Position numbers and translations under genes: made by a program
Shown here: positions 52,860 through 64,000 of the stretch, in pieces
Numbering within the stretch: position 1 is the first letter of the stretch
How the letters are laid out: the number at the start of each line of letters is the position of its first letter
Notes under the pieces: model-generated
What the model saw: the letters and a program-made list of their open reading frames with translations, nothing else
Databases searched by the model: none
Told to the model about the DNA's origin: nothing
Origin: Globodera rostochiensis
Taxonomy: Eukaryota; Nematoda; Chromadorea; Rhabditida; Heteroderidae
DNA length: 64,000 bases
Reading direction: 5' to 3'
NCBI GenBank assembly: GCA_018350325.1
Contig: JAEVLN010000035.1
Location: 185,695-249,694, forward strand

Positions 52860-55400
52860 AGATAATTATACCAAGCTTGTCAAAATACATTTAAAAAGAT
52901 AAAATGCAGTAATGAAAAAAACTTTGGCCTATCGAATAATCATTATCTAATTCAAAAATACATAAATATTTATTTGAAATAATAATGTTAATTCACATAA
53001 ATATTAAAACATTTGACAAATTAATATGCATGAGTTAATTTTTCTCTCACCGTTGTTCGTCAACTCCAGAACAGGCCATTTGTTATTAAATATAATTAAA
53101 AATCAGATTATTAAAAAGATTCATCAAAATTAAACAAAATCTAATTCAATTTTTATTTATAACTTAAACCAAAATATTAAACGATAATATCGATTTTCTG
53201 TATTTGATCAAACCTTTTTGGATCAACAAAGGAGTCAAACATCTATTAATAAAAAATAACTATTATATTCAATGCAGCTACAAAATTGGATTATATTAAC
53301 TATGATATTCCAAAATAATGTTTTAATAACAACATTTACGAATTATTTATCACAAAAATTTTATTTAAATTATGGTTACGAATGAAAATGTCAATCCGTT
53401 GAAGACCGGTTCTACACTTTTGGATCCTGCGCAACCAAGGTGATGCCTCTTTTGCGCCGGCACATTTGCACCGGAGACATTTGCGCCGGAGACATTTGCG
53501 CCGGCGAAGTCTATAAATCATTTTTCTGCTTTTAGCCAGGGATAATTTTTATCGCACTTGGGGGTTCGCTTAAGCCACCTTGAGGTTTTTTATTTTTGCA
53601 TTTTTCGTTTATTTTTTAATTTTTTTGCGAAAAAAACTGAAGAAATATCAAAACATATGATTTTCCATACAAATATATGACAGTTGACTTTGCGAACCCC
53701 AAGTCTGGGTGGCTTAATCCTAAGTTTCTTGTTTTGAAAATAATAATATCAAATTTTGCTTGAATTTTTGCTTAAGCAATTGAAATTATTATTTATGATA
53801 TTTAACAGCAATGTATGAATTATTTTATCTTTTTAATAAAGACTTATTATCTTGTGCCCCCATTATGACTGATTTTATTTAAATTTTTTAATTTACTAAG
53901 TAATTTTTAATTTTTTTTCAAAATTAATTTGAATAAGCTAATTTTATGGAGTTCTCTAAAGAACCCAAAGATTCAATTCATAAGACATTAAATACGTTTT
54001 CTTGTTGACTTCTTTGGCATTAATTTTCTTAAATTTTGGATTGGCTTTTTAAAGGCTGGCTATTGGGTTCATTTTACATTTATTTTTTACTTTTCTCAAC
54101 CTTATTTAAATAAAATTTTAATAGTTTATAACAATTTTTACAGCAATGACTCTTCCTTCACTTCTTCAATTGATTGCGCCAATGAGGCACAAATTAGTTT
54201 TGTTTAATTGGCCATTAAATTAATCATTTTTTGATTTAATATGAAACAATATTGCGGAGTTTGTGCATATTACTTTGGATGTACAATTCTTATCTTCATT
54301 AAATAATGCTCAGCGCCTTAACACACTTACAGTGTATCCGTTGCAACGCGCATAATCCGCTTTGTTTTTTTATTTATTATTTTTAATTAAATTTAATAAA
54401 ACATCGTGAAATATGTCGTCGAAGTCGGTTTTGATATTTTTTAGTTTACCAAAAGCAGATATCGGGAAAAGGTATAAGATTTTGTATTTTATATCTTCTA
54501 CTTTAATTAATACGTATATTTTAGTAATAAAAAGATAATTATGGTATTTTTTTATAAAAGTGAGATATAGAATACTATTAAGTATGATGAGTCGTTATGC
54601 TTTTGAAATCCGGCTTGAAAATACTTTAGTTTAGTTTCCATCAAGTTTTTTTATAGACGTAATTAAAAAAAACTATATTTCAAGTTATTACGTAGTCAGC
54701 TAATATAATATTTTCTTATTTGGGAAAACTCCAGCTAGCAGATGCGTGTCCAAGTTTAAAAAAAAAATTATTTATTCAATATTAACATCGTTTAATTTTA
54801 TTCAAATAAATTAATGTTAACATAATTAATTAAATATCATAATGTGTTTTTTTAATTTGACATAGGTTTTATGTTTTAAAGTTGTTTTCATTTGTTGCTT
54901 TAAAAATTGCAATCAAAAAATTAGAGCATTCTTTGTCGAAGAATGTAGGTTGGATTAAAACAAAAAGTCAAATAAGCGTCATTTTGGGTCAGATGTTAGG
55001 CTAAAGAAGAATTTATGAGGATCACATTTTAAGGCACACTACCGGTTTTTATTTTTGTTTTTTTATAATAACCTTTTTTGTTTTATAAATTATTTATTAG
55101 ATAAGCGTTTGAATGTCTTGAAAAATTAAAAACTGCAATAATACTTTTTGCAACCCAAGCTTTTTACAAACAAGTAAATTGGATAATCGAATATGTCTAT
55201 ACGACATTATCTAGCATTATACCACATTTTGTTTTGTCACTCTTGGTTATTGATTCCACCTTAAATCATTACAGGTTTTCCGGCTCGTTTTTTGTTGTTC
55301 TCGGTATAAGTTTGATTTTTCTTTCTTATCTTTTTAAGTGTACTTTTGGCTGTATGGTTGCTGCGATTAGGGCGTCAGCCGAATAACAACATTTTTGTAA
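52860..55400. other. AT-rich DNA without genes (unit 1)
   Basis: Close to 75-80% A+T by eye. Apart from the GC-rich minisatellite and a pair of motifs ACTTGGGGGTTCGC and GCGAACCCCAAGT (about 53560 and 53690) I see nothing coding. Confidence 0.5.
53451..53510. repeat. 15-bp GC-rich minisatellite (unit 1)
   Basis: Four units of TTTGCGCCGGAGACA type, in otherwise very AT-rich DNA. Duplicated at 57080-57137. Confidence 0.85.
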
Positions 55401-55734
55401 TCGCATTTTCAAACTTTTATTAAAAAATTCATTTTTTTCGAAAAAGTGACCGTAACTTATTGAATTTTAATCTTCCACAAAAACTATAATATCACAAAAA
55501 TAGCGCATATTTTTCTGCATTTAATGACACCAAATTCATTCAAATAACTCTTCTTTGAGAAAAGTTATGAATTTTCATAACATTTCCCCAATTTTGGTGA
55601 CCAAAAAAATGAAATTTCAAAAAATTTCCAAACAACCCACAAAAATATTTTTAAATTATCAAAAACAATTTATAATAATTTTAGAAATTGTTTCCAGCAT
55701 CATACATATGCAAAGAAAGTCGGAAAAAATGATT

Positions 55735-55815
55735 TCAGCCAAGCGGATCCGAACCCCCACCCGACCCCTCCACACCCCCACCACTCACCACTACACCACC
55801 GTGGACTTGGCTGGC
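55735..55815 (-). repeat. tRNA-like SINE head, second type (unit 2)
   Basis: Copy of 52105-52190: A box at 55798-55788 and B box at 55755-55745. Confidence 0.6.
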
Positions 55816-57079
55816 AAAAAACGTTTTTCGGAATTTTCGGACGAAATAAACACCAATCGATAGCTCTCGAAAAGTTGGGTTTTGAAAGCGATCTTTATTT
55901 CGCCTGAAATCCAGCCAAAAAAAAGTTAATGACAAAAAACCGAAAAACCTTCTAGGGGACCTAGCTCGAAAATTTCAAAAAATTTTCACACCAACTAAAC
56001 ACCATTCGAAGCAGTTTGAAAAACTCTACAATAATGCAAAAGACACCTAATAGCTAATGATAAAGCAAAAAAAGTTAGGGACAAAAAACGATTTTCGAAA
56101 TTTCGACCCAGCAATTTTTCCAGATTTTTGCAGACCAGGGGGTTGCTCTGATCAAAAAGTGATCACTTACAAAGTTGTCGGAAACATATCAGCGGAGTGC
56201 CCTCCCAGCGGGTGCTAAGCGATTAGAGCAAAAAGAAAAAAAATTCCCTTTGTGCAACTGCCGTTGGTACCCGCAACTCGGCTCCTGGGACTCAGTCGTC
56301 CACGGGACTGAAAAGTCTATAGTTTTCCTGAATGCACGACAAAAAGTTGCTTCAGTAATCCACAACTTTCAATGGGCTCCCGATTCCCGGAAAGCTCAAA
56401 TTAGTTTTCGGCACGAAACCCCTTGTCATTCTAACATATATGTAATGGCACTAATCACGCAAGCAACTTTTGATATTAATTAAAAAAGATAATTATACCA
56501 AGCTTGTCAAAATACATTTAAAAAAGATAAAATGCAGTAATGAAAAAAACTTTGGCCTATCGAATAATCATTATCTAATTCAAAAATACATAAATATTTA
56601 TTTGAAATAATAATGTTAATTCACATAAATATTAAAACATTTGACAAATTAATATGCATGAGTTAATTTTTCTCTCACCGTTGTTCGTCAACTCCAGAAC
56701 AGGCCATTTGTTATTAAATATAATTAAAAATCAGATTATTAAAAAGATTCATCAAAATTAAACAAAATCTAATTCAATTTTTATTTATAACTTAAACCAA
56801 AATATTAAACGATAATATCGATTTTCTGTATTTGATCAAACCTTTTTGGATCAACAAAGGAGTCAAACATCTATTAATAAAAAAATAACTATTATATTCA
56901 ATGCAGCTACAAAATTGGATTATATTAACTATGATATTCAAAAATAATGTTTTAATAACAACATTTACGAATTATTTATCACAAAAATTTTATTTAAATT
57001 ATGGTTACGAATGAAAATGTCAATCCGTTGAAGACCGGTTCTACACTTTTGGATCCTGCGCAACCAAGGTGATGCCTCT

Positions 57080-57137
57080 TTTGCGCCGGCACATTTGCAC
57101 CGGAGACATTTGCGCCGGAGACATTTGCGCCGGCGAA
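57080..57137. repeat. 15-bp GC-rich minisatellite (unit 2)
   Basis: Duplicate of 53451-53510. Confidence 0.85.
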
Positions 57138-59050
57138 GTCTATAAATCATTTTTCTGCTTTTAGCCAGGGATAATTTTTATCGCACTTGGGGGTTCGCTT
57201 AAGCCACCTTGAGGTTTTTTATTTTTGCATTTTTCGTTTATTTTTTAATTTTTTTGCGAAAAAACTGAAGAAATATCAAAACATATGATTTTCCATACAA
57301 ATATATGACAGTTGACTTTGCGAACCCCAAGTCTGGGTGGCTTAATCCTAAGTTTCTTGTTTTGAAAATAATAATATCAAATTTTGCTTGAATTTTTGCT
57401 TAAGCAATTGAAATTATTATTTATGATATTTAACAGCAATGTATGAATTATTTTATCTTTTTAATAAAGACTTATTATCTTGTGCCCCCATTATGACTGA
57501 TTTTATTTAAATTTTTTAATTTACTAAGTAATTTTTAATTTTTTTTCAAAATTAATTTGAATAAGCTAATTTTATGGAGTTCTCTAAAGAACCCAAAGAT
57601 TCAATTCATAAGACATTAAATACGTTTTCTTGTTGACTTCTTTGGCATTAATTTTCTTAAATTTTGGATTGGCTTTTTAAAGGCTGGCTATTGGGTTCAT
57701 TTTACATTTATTTTTTACTTTTCTCAACCTTATTTAAATAAAATTTTAATAGTTTATAACAATTTTTACAGCAATGACTCTTCCTTCACTTCTTCAATTG
57801 ATTGCGCCAATGAGGCACAAATTAGTTTTGTTTAATTGGCCATTAAATTAATCATTTTTTGATTTAATATGAAACAATATTGCGGAGTTTGTGCATATTA
57901 CTTTGGATGTACAATTCTTATCTTCATTAAATAATGCTCAGCGCCTTAACACACTTACAGTGTATCCGTTGCAACGCGCATAATCCGCTTTGTTTTTTTA
58001 TTTATTATTTTTAATTAAATTTAATAAAACATCGTGAAATATGTCGTCGAAGTCGGTTTTGATATTTTTTAGTTTACCAAAAGCAGATATCGGGAAAAGG
58101 TATAAGATTTTGTATTTTATATCTTCTACTTTAATTAATACGTATATTTTAGTAATAAAAGATAATTATGGTATTTTTTTATAAAAGTGAGATATAGAAT
58201 ACTATTAAGTATGATGAGTCGTTATGCTTTTGAAATCCGGCTTGAAAATACTTTAGTTTAGTTTCCATCAAGTTTTTTTATAGACGTAATTAAAAAAAAC
58301 TATATTTCAAGTTATTACGTAGTCAGCTAATATAATATTTTCTTATTTGGGAAAACTCCAGCTAGCAGATGCGTGTCCAAGTTTAAAAAAAAAATTATTT
58401 ATTCAATATTAACATCGTTTAATTTTATTCAAATAAATTAATGTTAACATAATTAATTAAATATCATAATGTGTTTTTTTAATTTGACATAGGTTTTATG
58501 TTTTAAAGTTGTTTTCATTTGTTGCTTTAAAAATTGCAATCAAAAAATTAGAGCATTCTTTGTCGAAGAATGTAGGTTGGATTAAAACAAAAAGTCAAAT
58601 AAGCGTCATTTTGGGTCAGATGTTAGGCTAAAGAAGAATTTATGAGGATCACATTTTAAGGCACACTACCGGTTTTTATTTTTGTTTTTTTATAATAACC
58701 TTTTTTGTTTTATAAATTATTTATTAGATAAGCGTTTGAATGTCTTGAAAAATTAAAAACTGCAATAATACTTTTTGCAACCCAAGCTTTTTACAAACAA
58801 GTAAATTGGATAATCGAATATGTCTATACGACATTATCTAGCATTATACCACATTTTGTTTTGTCACTCTTGGTTATTGATTCCACCTTAAATCATTACA
58901 GGTTTTCCGGCTCGTTTTTTGTTGTTCTCGGTATAAGTTTGATTTTTCTTTCTTATCTTTTTAAGTGTACTTTTGGCTGTATGGTTGCTGCGATTAGGGC
59001 GTCAGCCGAATAACAACATTTTTGTAATCGCATTTTCAAACTTTTATTAA

Positions 59051-62000
59051 TAAGTTAATTATAATTAATTTTTTTTAATACATGTTAATTTCACACAACT
59101 TCATTAATTTTAAGATCACGCTTATTGTGCTTGTAAAATAGCGTATTTATTCTTTCTTTTTTGTTTAAAGTACTTTTTTTCAAAAAAACATATAAATAAA
59201 ACTTTAGCTTTTATTTTAATATGTTTAACATAATTTACTTTATTATATTTATTTATGTTTGCAGTTTTATATAATCTCTTTAGTGAAATTATAAATTTAT
59301 TCACCATTATAAATGTAACTTTCTATTTTATTTCAGTAAATGCTGAATAAATTAATTTTATTATAAAAATTAGATTTCGTAATTTTGAATCTATTAATAA
59401 CTTTTTTCAATAATAAAAATTTTTTTTTGAGCAATTTGTCTAAATAAAAATTTATTAATTAGGCTGGTCAAGTATTTGCACATGGGAGTCTGGTTTTTTA
59501 AATTATTAATAATTGATATTTTTAATTTGATTGAGGTCTTTTGGCGAGGAGATCATTTATTTAAAGCATCGCTTCAGTGTTTTTATAACTTTAATATAAA
59601 ACATTTGTAATTAAATAGCCTTAGCCATGATATAACCAGCATTAATTTAAGTAAAAAACTATAGAAGGTTTTATCACTTTACAAAGTTGCAATTTTAAGA
59701 CTTCAAAGAAATGTCAATGCAAACACTCACTTTTTTATCATTCATTGTCATACGCACAATATTTTCGTCAATATTCTTGATCTTTGAGTTTGATTTATTG
59801 TTTCATGTTTAATCCGTAAATGTCCTGGCAGGACTTCCAGGTTTCGGGTGGCCCCCAGGACAGCAGCAATCCTAAGGGGTTTACTACCTGGCAACCAACA
59901 ACTACCATAGCATATGCGGTGCCGCTTCATCGATTTGATTTAAATCCATTTTGTTGTTTTTAATGCATTTGAAAATAATCAAAATAATGGATTTTTTTTC
60001 TTTTAGTTTTATTAATTTCAGCTTGAACTGAATTAAAAATCAAGGCCCAATAGAACCAATCCATTTAGCGAATTTGCCAAATCTGGCTAATTTGTTGTTT
60101 TTTTCTCTGATACTTGATTATTTGTGATGTCTCGCATAGTCTTTTTCCCGCAGTATTTTATGCGATTTGCACAACATGGAACACGTGGCTTTGATTAAAT
60201 ATATCAAATATATTAATTGTGAGCAAATTAATATTGCATATTATTATTGGATGGGAATCAAATAAATTCATTAAATTAACGAGTAAAGTTTAAATTAAAT
60301 ATTTACCTCATAATCACTAGTTTGACCAAATCTAGCATTACAAAATTAGAGATATTTAAATTTGTATATAAGTTTAATGTGAGAACATTTGCATAAAATG
60401 TTGTTTTTTTATATTAAGAAGTAAAATCATTAACTGATGAAAATGGCGGTCAAACAAAAACAGATAATTTGCGGATTTTACCAATATAATTAATTATTAT
60501 TTTTTAAAAGATCATATAAGATTTAATATTGCTAAAACAAAATTTAAATTTTAAATTTGAGAATTACAATAAAATTGCGAAGACAAAAGATTATTAAACT
60601 TATAAATAACTTATTAAACTTTATAATCAATAATCAGACTTTTAAGAAGAGCATTTTAAAAGAATTTTAAGCTCAGCAATGTAAACCATTGGCAAATAAT
60701 GAATAATTATATTTTAGTGTTGTTTCTTTTAGAATTAGAGTAATTTATAAGCGCGTTATATCATAAGTCAATATTTTGTTCACTTTTTTAAACTAATTAA
60801 ATATTACTATTTTTAATCTCAATGCTCACTTTTTTAATTCAAATATTTAATAACAAAGCCAAAAATTACTTGTTTTCTCGCCGGTTGATTACAATATATA
60901 TTCATAAGTTTAACACACTTTACCATCAGAAAAAGCAAACATCACCGTCAAGTGATGATTCTTGGTATCCAACCGAATAGATGCGATACGACAAGGAATT
61001 GTAAAAATATTAAATTGAAAAACAATTAATAAATTTGTATTTTAATTTATGTGGTAAATGGCATCCCGCTTGAGCGGGGATGCCAAGATTTGTATTTTAT
61101 GATTTAAATTATTTATTTTAATGTACAGATTTTTTTTTGAAAATAAATATCAGAAATATTTGCATTTAAAAATTAAATTATTTTAAACATTATAACATAA
61201 TTAGTCTCTTAGTCAGGCAAACTCATTTTCTTACGAGGCACGACTTGCGGTTCTCGGTTGTTTATATGTACCGCCGGGCCGATTATTATATTTAGTTGTT
61301 GATGCTGTTTTTGATTACGTTATTTATTTATTTAGCAATTCATTTTTGCTCATTTTATTTAACGGTTTTTATCGTTAACATTTTATTGTACCACTCATTT
61401 TCTGCTTCCATTGATTATTCGCATATTCCTTTTGAAATAAAAATGATTATAAATGACAAATAATTGATTTACTGTTAAATTAAATAGAAAATTTAAGGTA
61501 TAAATCTTTTTGTCAACAAGATTGACAATTTAGTAAGATTTATAATTTTCAATATTTGTTTTAATTTATCATAATACTAAACTGAACTGCATATTTAAAA
61601 AATTGGTATAATTTAGTTTTATTTTAGAATTAGAATGTTCACAATTCAAAGTTTAAAAAGTATTGAATAAAATCTTAATATAAAACGATTTCATTATTAT
61701 ATGCATGAGGCGAATATATGTCTACCAATGTAATAATAAATTCTAGAGAACAGTACTGTACAAAACAAATGCAAATGCGCAAATGTAAATTCAAACGATA
61801 GATGACATTAAAAAAATAAACTATATTGCTGAGCTAGAATATGTATTTTCTTACTAACTGTTAATTTTCTATTTGTGGCGCCAGCGTCATAATATTTAAA
61901 ATATAGAATTAATTATTGATTTAACCATTACAAAGTAAACCAGCATTTTTTTTTCATTACGCGTTTAATATCCTTTTAATAAAAATATAATCAATACAGA

Positions 62001-62943
62001 AACAACGCTAAAGTCATTCTCTGAAAACTGAGTCGCTGTTTTAAAGGGCTGGGCTCAAAAAAAATAAAAATTTAAACATTTTAAAAAGAAAGAAACACGA
62101 AAAAATCGCATAACCTCGAAAAAAGACAAAGGAACATGAAGCGTGAGATGAACATGGGTTATAAAAAACTAAATTTAAATAACTTTTTCTTTTACAAAAC
62201 TACGCAACGCGGGAAACACAATGTATCTGAAAAACATAAAAATAAAAAAAATAAGTCAAGGTTTTATACATAAGTTTAATCTTTTATTAAAATTTCGGAT
62301 TCTAAAAAATTCATATATTGTAAAATATGGTTAAGAAAAATAAATATAAAAAAGTGCAAACAATAATTTACGCGTAGTATTTTATTTGTCTTAACTATTA
62401 TTTCATTATATTATTAAGTTTGTTAAACATTTTTAGTCTGATGTATTTGATGACTCCCACTAATCAATCCCTCGTGAGAATAGGATAAATTAGATTCAAA
62501 TCTAAAATCTTTATCAAGTTTAATATAAAATAAAAAAAAGATATACATCTCGTAAAGCGTTTATTTTCTTTTATTATTTCATAAAAAATTTTATTTCAAT
62601 AAAAATTCAAATGTACCAAAAAATAATTTGCATAAATTAATTAAATACTTTAACTGCAGATAATAATATTTAAGCGTAAATTCCAAAGTCAAAACAAAGA
62701 AAAATAAATAGTAAAATGTGAATTGTTAAATCAAAAATTTGTTGTCGTTGTCAGCAATTGGTTGGAACAAAACAATTATAATTTACATAAAACAAAAGAA
62801 CACATTTAATGGCCTACAATAATTTTGAAAAATGGTAAATAATGATTGTATATAAAAGATTAGCAATATTTTTACAAACGCTTTGACTTTTAATTTTTTT
62901 CCTCCTGTGTTTTTAGATGCAATTCATACCGTATGCCTCGCTC
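59051..62943. other. Very AT-rich DNA with isolated GC-richer islands
   Basis: No long open frame. Two short islands stand out. At 59815-59935 the minus strand reads CYGSCWLPGSKPLRIAAVLG in an open frame. At 61209-61281 the minus strand reads HINNREPQVVPRKKMSLPD before a stop. Either could be a remnant exon; neither is recognised and no splice context is convincing. Confidence 0.4.
61060..61084. repeat. GC-rich hairpin in AT-rich DNA
   Basis: GGCATCCCGCT, a TG loop and AGCGGGGATGCC pair over 11 bp with one bulged G. Similar TTGTATTTTA(AT)TTTA sequences lie on both sides. It may be an element end or a structured RNA. Confidence 0.5.
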
Positions 62944-63072
62944 TTTTTAGCACACTATTCTTCAAAAAATAAAATGTTCAAAAAAGTAACTAAAAAATTA
63001 TTAGATGGTGTGCGTTGATGACCAAATTACTCTAACCGTCTGACTCTCTCTTTTTAGCACACTATTTTTATT
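62944..63072. repeat. 103-bp satellite, one unit and a partial
   Basis: Same monomer as at 2256-2498, with TTTTTAGCACACTATTCTTC, GATGGTGTGCGTTGATGACC and ACTCTAACCGTCTGACTCTC, followed by the start of a second unit. Confidence 0.88.
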
Positions 63073-64000
63073 CTTTAAGTTGTTTCCATTAAATATAAAT
63101 CTTTAAGCCGTTCTCGACGATATTTGTAATGTAAACTATTTATAATATAGTTTTAATTAAAAAAATGGTCAATTGGTCATTTGCTTTGTTGGCAAAGAGT
63201 AAATCCAGCGTTGGAAGAATTCCATGTTCACCGAACTGTTTTGCCCGCTTGTTGTATTTTGACCACGCTATATGATAAGGATGAGGCTTATGCCGTCCAT
63301 TAGCTGTTCTTTTTATTTTTTTCTATACATATTTAAATTAGCACAAGTTTTAATTTTTTCCTTAATTTTGATGAATGTTTTAATAATATTTATTTATTTT
63401 TTACTTATGTTTGTTTCTGAGGTTGCCTTATTTTTAATTAAAATTTATACATGATTGTTTTAGATTACAGATATTAGAGATTCCTATTTTTTCTATTTTA
63501 TACTCGTTTTTTGCTCATACACACGCAGCAATTATTTTTAAACATTTTGTTTAATATATTAGACAAAATTTAGTTTTATCTTTTACTGATTTTTATTTAT
63601 TACTTCAATTGATTCTTTACTCAAAAGGTTGTTTTGTTCAGTTTTAATTTTCTATTTTAAAAATTTAAATGGACTTCATCCATCTCTCAGAAAGCGAGTT
63701 GCGCTGAGCAGAAGCGTTCTGACGCCATAAAGATCACTATAAGTTCTTTCCGCTTATTAGGGATTTAAACTGGTTGCTAATTAATATTCTCATCTTAAAT
63801 TAAATTTAAAATTTTAGCTAAGTTATTTTATACTTCGGGTTGACTTGGTGAGCTTACTAATATATTATTAGTCGTGTTCAGCTGCGGCTGGTATTTGTTC
63901 TTATTCTGGTTCTTCTGGTTTCGGGGAGGGAGGGTGCTGGTTATAATATTAAATGGGTTCAAAGAACTTTATTTTTTGTTGCCTAATTAAAATATAGTTT
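63073..64000. other. AT-rich DNA, no gene seen
   Basis: A 60-codon hydrophobic frame at 63272-63454 reflects T-rich composition. Nothing else is supported. Confidence 0.45.

Larger units (their letters stand above)
51801..55427. repeat. Tandem duplication unit 1 (3.63 kb)
   Basis: Starts TTCATTTTTTTCGAAAAAGT, contains a diverged E-type block (51950-52830), then AT-rich DNA, and ends at CAAACTTTTATTAAAAAA. It is repeated almost base for base in 55428-59050, offset 3627. Differences seen are single-base changes in homopolymer runs, for example near 52900, 53629 and 54530. Confidence 0.95.
55428..59050. repeat. Tandem duplication unit 2 (3.63 kb)
   Basis: Near-perfect direct copy of 51801-55427. 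After CAAACTTTTATTAA near 59050 the sequence departs into unique AT-rich DNA, while unit 1 goes straight back to the unit start through a short AT homology. Confidence 0.95.

Noticed and set aside
59748..59930. 60-codon minus-strand frame as a gene
   Set aside because: No domain, no splice context, single occurrence; kept only as a GC-rich island.

Overview
The window looks like transposon-dense nuclear DNA from a small-genome invertebrate eukaryote, possibly a nematode. There are no prokaryotic operons or ribosome binding sites. Gene fragments carry introns with TTTTTCAG-type acceptors, and one fragment is recognisably COP9 signalosome subunit 5 (CSN5). The only long reading frames belong to rolling-circle (Helitron) transposons. 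No intact host gene, rRNA or bona fide tRNA gene was found. The species call is inference only.

Layout. 1-2.5 kb: two satellite families. 2.5-4.6 kb: broken exon-like fragments (including CSN5) and an inverted-repeat element. 5-9.6 kb: a recurrent repeat family ('E elements') with GC-rich hairpins, a 3' hairpin followed by CTAG, and usually a tRNA-like pol III promoter on the opposite strand, plus a composite element with an internal minisatellite. 9.6-17.3 kb: Helitron A, minus strand, frame-broken. 17.3-20.7 kb: a TA-flanked MITE, a tandem array, exon-like fragments, a short inverted repeat and a second CSN5 fragment. 20.7-28.2 kb: E2, a larger composite minisatellite element, and E3. 28.2-35.9 kb: Helitron B, minus strand, intact 2258-residue protein. 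36-41 kb: tandem arrays, a 353-bp satellite with inverted arms, an orphan Helitron-like end and small unproven ORFs. 41-42.8 kb: E4. 42.8-51.5 kb: Helitron C, minus strand, intact 2107-residue protein of a different lineage, bracketed by arrays rich in TACTACAC. 51.5-59 kb: a 3.63-kb near-perfect tandem duplication. 59-64 kb: very AT-rich DNA with no gene found, ending with the same 103-bp satellite seen at 2.3 kb.

How the parts fit. Helitrons B and C each encode, in one polypeptide, Ulp1/C48-like cysteine protease domain(s), AT-hooks, a Cys-rich segment, an HUH-Y2 Rep nuclease and a PIF1-like helicase. B and A have two Ulp1-like domains in tandem and C has one. The E elements end in a 3' hairpin plus CTAG-T, as expected of non-autonomous Helitrons, so the autonomous copies are candidate sources of their transposase. 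Duplicated exon-like fragments next to these elements fit Helitron gene capture. A and B share most of a roughly 9-kb block but differ from each other in discrete patches.

Identity statements are by eye. Termini and target sites of the Helitrons are only partly resolved.
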